Below the pieces are notes generated by a model. That model saw nothing but the letters and a program-made list of their open reading frames with translations, searched no databases and was not told where the DNA came from. The translations under genes and the position numbers were made by a program. A stretch of DNA of 8,540 bases from Alphaproteobacteria bacterium (lineage in GTDB: Bacteria > Pseudomonadota > Alphaproteobacteria > Rickettsiales > UBA998). Where the stretch lies: contig JAKFYP010000007.1 in assembly GCA_021730835.1 (NCBI GenBank), positions 1-8,540 on the forward strand, in the 5' to 3' direction. This document shows, in pieces, positions 6,358-8,540 of this stretch (its first letter is position 1; each line of letters opens with the position of its first letter).

Positions 6358-6444
6358 GCGCTCGTATGTTACAGAGCGCGCACCACAAAAGCGGTGCACT
6401 GACAATGCTCCGGCTATACGAACCGGTATAAGGGCTAACCGGAG
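6358..6444. repeat. Cluster of three further stem-loops reaching into the DUF2946-like gene end
   Basis: Three more pairings are visible: GCGCTC/GAGCGC (6358-6363 with 6374-6379), GCACC/GGTGC (6380-6384 with 6393-6397), and CTCCGG/CCGGAG (6408-6413 with 6439-6444). The last encloses TATAC/GTATA (6415-6419 with 6426-6430) and spans the stop codon of the - strand gene at 6435-6437. It could end that gene's transcript, though no T-run is present. With the three hairpins listed separately, they account for nearly all of the spacer 6237-6434, in which I see no gene. Confidence 0.45.
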
Positions 6445-6848
6445 AAAGAAGGAGGAGGAGCGCGGATAGCATGCTGGTAAGCGATGCCCTTATCCGGCGT
6501 GCGTGAATCCGGGGGGGAATAATAAGCAAACTGCGCCTGCGCATACGCTACGGCTTGCGCGTCTGTGGCGGGAACAAGGCTTTTGCTGCCATGCGCCGCA
6601 AGATAACAAAGCGGACATTTATAGTCGGGATGCGGCTCGGGCCTGACCTTGCCGCTTTGCAGGTCTTCCCATGCAACCCACTGAAATCCCTCGGCGGTAC
6701 AGATAAGGATTTTATCGCCGAAGACAGAGCTTGCCTGCGCCGGGCCTCCGGTTTGCGGTAGCTGGTAGAGTGCAAAAAACGGTAAAACGGCGTGCAGCAG
6801 GAACGCCAGCAGGAAAAAAGAGGCTAATCTTCGCCGGGGAGAAAGCAT
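6435..6848 (-). CDS. DUF2946-like small membrane-anchored protein with a Cys-x2-Cys motif
   Basis: A 137-residue protein. RRR at 5-7 precedes a hydrophobic segment at about 8-30, giving either an uncleaved membrane anchor or a signal peptide. The rest should be periplasmic. C50 (ILICTAEG) and the pair C78/C81 in YKCPLCYLAAHG, with H86 nearby, could bind a metal or form disulphides. This N-terminal hydrophobic segment with 'ICT..G' and 'CPLC' recalls the DUF2946 family, which is often met near copper or TonB-dependent uptake genes; this is from memory, without alignment. The tail is Pro/Ala/Tyr-rich. The open frame reaches TTG at 6854, but ATG at 6848 is preferred. No Shine-Dalgarno is visible. 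It is 53 bases after icd and 230 bases before the barrel gene, all on the same strand. Confidence 0.6.
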   Translation of the reverse strand: MLSPRRRLASFFLLAFLLHAVLPFFALYQLPQTGGPAQASSVFGDKILICTAEGFQWVAWEDLQSGKVRPEPHPDYKCPLCYLAAHGSKSLVPATDAQAVAYAQAQFAYYSPPDSRTPDKGIAYQHAIRAPPPSFSG

Positions 6849-6854
6849 GACCAA

Positions 6855-6882
6855 AGCATAAAAACTTCGGGCCGTATGTCAA
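6855..6882 (-). promoter_or_regulatory. Promoter of the DUF2946-like gene
   Basis: On the - strand a perfect -35 TTGACA (6882-6877) is followed after 16 bases by TATGCT (6860-6855), a fair -10. Transcription would start about 6-8 bases further on, at or next to the ATG at 6848, so the mRNA may be leaderless. This agrees with the missing ribosome site. Confidence 0.55.
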
Positions 6883-6901
6883 AGAAAAATAAGAAGAGGA
6901 G

Positions 6902-8101
6902 TTATTTCAATGATTTTTTTAGCTCGCCCTCAACCGCTTTAAGAAAAGCCTGCGTGCTCAAATGGGCCTGATCTTTGCCCACCAGCAAGGCGAGGTCTTT
7001 GGTCATATAGCCTGCCTCAACCGCCGCGATGCAGGCGGCTTCCAGCGTCGATGCAAATTCCTCAAGTGCCGCGTTGTCATCGAACCGGGCACGGTAACGC
7101 AGCGCCCCCGTCCAGGCGAAAATCGAGGCGATGGGGTTGGTCGAGGTTTCCCTGCCCTGCTGATACTGGCGAAAATGGCGGGTTACCGTGCCGTGTGCCG
7201 CCTCGGTCTCCACCGTATTGCCGTCAGGGGTGAGGAGCACGGATGTCATCAGCCCGAGTGAGCCGAATCCCTGCGCCACGAGATCGGATTGCACGTCACC
7301 GTCGTAATTTTTGCATGCCCAGACAAATCCGCCCTCCGATTTGATGGCATAGGCCACGAGGTCATCAATCAGCCGGTGCTCGTAATGCAGGCCCGAAGAC
7401 TTAAACTCCGCTTCGTAGACGCGATGGAAAATATCCTTAAACCGCCCGTCATAGGCTTTGAGAATGGTGTTTTTGGTTGAAAGATAAACCGGCAGGCTTT
7501 GGCTCAGTGCGTAATTAAAGCAGGCGCGGGCAAAGCCTTCAATGGAGGCGTCGAGGTTGAACATGGCCATTGCCACGCCGCCGCCGGGGAAGTCGAATAC
7601 GGTGTATTCCTGAGGCGTGCCGTTCTCAGGCGTGAAAATCAGCTTCAGCGTGCCTTTGCCGTCAATCGCCAGATCGGTTGCCCGGTATTGGTCGCCGAAC
7701 GCATGGCGGCCCACGACGATGGGTTTTTGCCATGAGGTGACGTAGCGCGGGATGTTGGAGATGACGATCGGTGAACGGAAAATCGTCCCGTCCAGAATGT
7801 TGCGGATCGTCCCGTTAGGCGATTTCCACATTTTCTTTAAGCTAAACTCTTTTACCCGCGCCTCATCGGGGGTGATGGTCGCGCATTTGACCCCCACCCC
7901 GTATTGTTTGATGGCGTTGGCGGCATCGACTGTCACCGCGTCCTGAGTACGGTCACGCTCGGTGACGGAAAGGTCGTAATATTTCAACCTGATGTCCAGA
8001 TAAGGAAAAATCAGTGTTTCACGAATCCAGCCCCACATGATGCGGGCCATTTCGTCGCCATCAATCTCGACCAGTGGGGTTTTAACGGGGATTTTCACCA
8101 T
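6902..8101 (-). CDS. icd: NADP-dependent isocitrate dehydrogenase, eukaryotic-type homodimeric
   Basis: Catalyses oxidative decarboxylation of isocitrate to 2-oxoglutarate with NADP+, the TCA step before the SucB complex. The 399 residues follow the eukaryotic-type family closely: VEIDGDEMARIMW at 11-23; the isocitrate-binding set S94, N96, R100 and R109 in WKSPNGTIRN..DGTIFR; R132 in VVGRHAFGDQY; the metal-binding aspartates in KNYDGDVQSDLVAQGFGSLG; and the cofactor region AAHGTVTRHFRQYQ then TSTNPIASIFAW. Residue numbers agree with those of human IDH1 without gaps to R132. The frame is open to 8200, but family alignment puts the start at the ATG at 8101 (MVKIPVKTP). No Shine-Dalgarno is seen there. 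No obvious terminator hairpin follows the stop, so some read-through into the next - strand gene is possible. Confidence 0.95.
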   Translation of the reverse strand: MVKIPVKTPLVEIDGDEMARIMWGWIRETLIFPYLDIRLKYYDLSVTERDRTQDAVTVDAANAIKQYGVGVKCATITPDEARVKEFSLKKMWKSPNGTIRNILDGTIFRSPIVISNIPRYVTSWQKPIVVGRHAFGDQYRATDLAIDGKGTLKLIFTPENGTPQEYTVFDFPGGGVAMAMFNLDASIEGFARACFNYALSQSLPVYLSTKNTILKAYDGRFKDIFHRVYEAEFKSSGLHYEHRLIDDLVAYAIKSEGGFVWACKNYDGDVQSDLVAQGFGSLGLMTSVLLTPDGNTVETEAAHGTVTRHFRQYQQGRETSTNPIASIFAWTGALRYRARFDDNAALEEFASTLEAACIAAVEAGYMTKDLALLVGKDQAHLSTQAFLKAVEGELKKSLK

Positions 8102-8129
8102 AAAAATGCGAGAAACAATTAAATCATCG

Positions 8130-8163
8130 TTGTTTAACAGCCAGCATATCCTGTATGAACAGG
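8130..8163 (+). promoter_or_regulatory. Opposing promoter-like boxes with a central palindrome
   Basis: On the + strand TTGTTT (8130-8135) and TATGAA (8154-8159) are 18 bases apart and could drive the right-edge gene from its ATG at 8199. They face and overlap the icd promoter, and its -35 AAACAA (8166-8171) mirrors this -35. Between them lies the palindrome CCTGT-ATGA-ACAGG (8150-8163), a possible operator or short hairpin shared by both directions. Confidence 0.35.
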
Positions 8164-8171
8164 CAAAACAA
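8143..8171 (-). promoter_or_regulatory. Probable icd promoter
   Basis: On the - strand TTGTTT (8171-8166) and TATGCT (8148-8143) are 17 bases apart. The -10 is identical to that of the DUF2946-like gene. The predicted start near 8137 gives a leader of about 36 bases before the icd ATG at 8101. Confidence 0.45.
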
Positions 8172-8198
8172 TATATCTCAAAAAAAATCGGCGGCTTC

Positions 8199-8540
8199 AT
8201 GCGATTTTATCAGCGGTGTCCTGATCGGGAGGGCTACACCGATATCAAGCCATACGATCCAAAAAAGCAGGGCGCGGCGGATCTCGAGCGGCCCACCGTG
8301 TTTTTCTTCCCCGGCGTACTGACAATTGACGACGGCAATACGTTCGGCCAGAAGGCGATAGAATCCCTCAATTTCAAGTCGCAGGCCATTGAGCGACATC
8401 TGGGGGATCGCCGTATCTATGAGGGAGGCAACCCCATTCAGTTTTTCACCCTGACCTACAGCGCCCCGAAATGGCTTCCCGATGGTTTTCGGGATCTGTT
8501 GCGCGGCATACGCTATCCTTTTATCCGTGACGGTATGGGC
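8199..8540 (+). CDS. Hypothetical protein, N-terminal 114 residues (3' end outside the window)
   Basis: An uninterrupted + strand frame runs from ATG 8199 to the right edge. It starts MRFYQRCPDREGY and carries PTVFFFPGV, GNPIQFFTLTY and RYPFIRDGMG. The hydrophobic strand before 'PGV' faintly recalls the first strand and oxyanion turn of alpha/beta hydrolases, but no nucleophile motif has appeared by the edge, so I assign no function. There is no signal peptide or clear membrane segment. The start is uncertain: the same frame is open back to an ATG at 8106, adding 31 residues (beginning MRETIKSSLFN). That would put its start 4 bases from the icd start on the other strand, leaving no room for promoters. 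The 8199 start has no good Shine-Dalgarno either. A 73-residue - strand frame over 8178-8399 is less likely. Confidence 0.6.
   Translation, partial: MRFYQRCPDREGYTDIKPYDPKKQGAADLERPTVFFFPGVLTIDDGNTFGQKAIESLNFKSQAIERHLGDRRIYEGGNPIQFFTLTYSAPKWLPDGFRDLLRGIRYPFIRDGMG

Noticed and set aside
6237..6444. CRISPR array
   Set aside because: The hairpins differ in sequence and spacing. There is no direct repeat unit and no cas gene.
6239..6544. - strand frame of 101 codons with a hydrophobic stretch, spanning the hairpin-rich spacer
   Set aside because: It overlaps the end of the DUF2946-like gene in another frame and runs through successive palindromes. The composition does not look like a protein and there is no good ribosome site.
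6910..6942. ATG at 6910 on the + strand with a good GAGGAG upstream
   Set aside because: The frame stops after 10 codons and lies antisense to the conserved icd C-terminus.
8178..8399. - strand frame of 73 codons opposite the right-edge gene
   Set aside because: The + strand frame remains open to the window edge with more protein-like composition. The - strand product shows no family features and ends just upstream of the icd promoter.

Overview
The window looks like chromosomal DNA of an alphaproteobacterium of moderate GC content (roughly mid-50s % by eye). The evidence is a 2-oxoglutarate dehydrogenase E2 gene closely followed by a dihydrolipoyl dehydrogenase gene, a eukaryotic-type NADP isocitrate dehydrogenase, and a Gram-negative outer-membrane protein. 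I cannot place it to a genus.

Layout. Bases 1-114 are the last codons of an IS4-family transposase that starts outside the window. They are followed by about 200 bases of non-coding DNA with an 11-bp inverted repeat, a small hairpin, a possible weak terminator and the leader of the next gene. Bases 316-5095 form a tight co-directional run of five + strand genes with gaps of 1, 3, 12 and 6 bases: sucB, a GNAT acetyltransferase, a small retropepsin-like aspartic protease, lpd, and a class I/II PLP-dependent aminotransferase. A perfect 13-bp GC-rich hairpin at 5125-5156 closes this probable operon. The remaining complete genes are on the - strand. Read in their own direction they are icd (8101-6902), a DUF2946-like small membrane-anchored Cys-containing protein (6848-6435), a 230-base spacer packed with stem-loops, and a Met/His-rich outer-membrane barrel protein (6204-5197). 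At the right edge a divergent + strand gene of unknown function starts near 8199 (or 8106) and runs off the window.

How the genes fit together. SucB, Lpd and Icd act at neighbouring steps of the TCA cycle: isocitrate to 2-oxoglutarate, then to succinyl-CoA. The E1 gene (sucA), usually just upstream of sucB, is not there; transposase sequence occupies the place. The acetyltransferase and protease between E2 and E3 are unusual passengers of the operon. The DUF2946-like protein and the Met/His-rich barrel suggest a small envelope module for copper or another soft metal. The parts most worth a second look are the retropepsin inside the TCA operon, the hairpin-rich spacer ahead of the barrel gene, a possible leaderless transcript for the DUF2946-like gene, and the face-to-face promoter pair between icd and the unknown right-edge gene.
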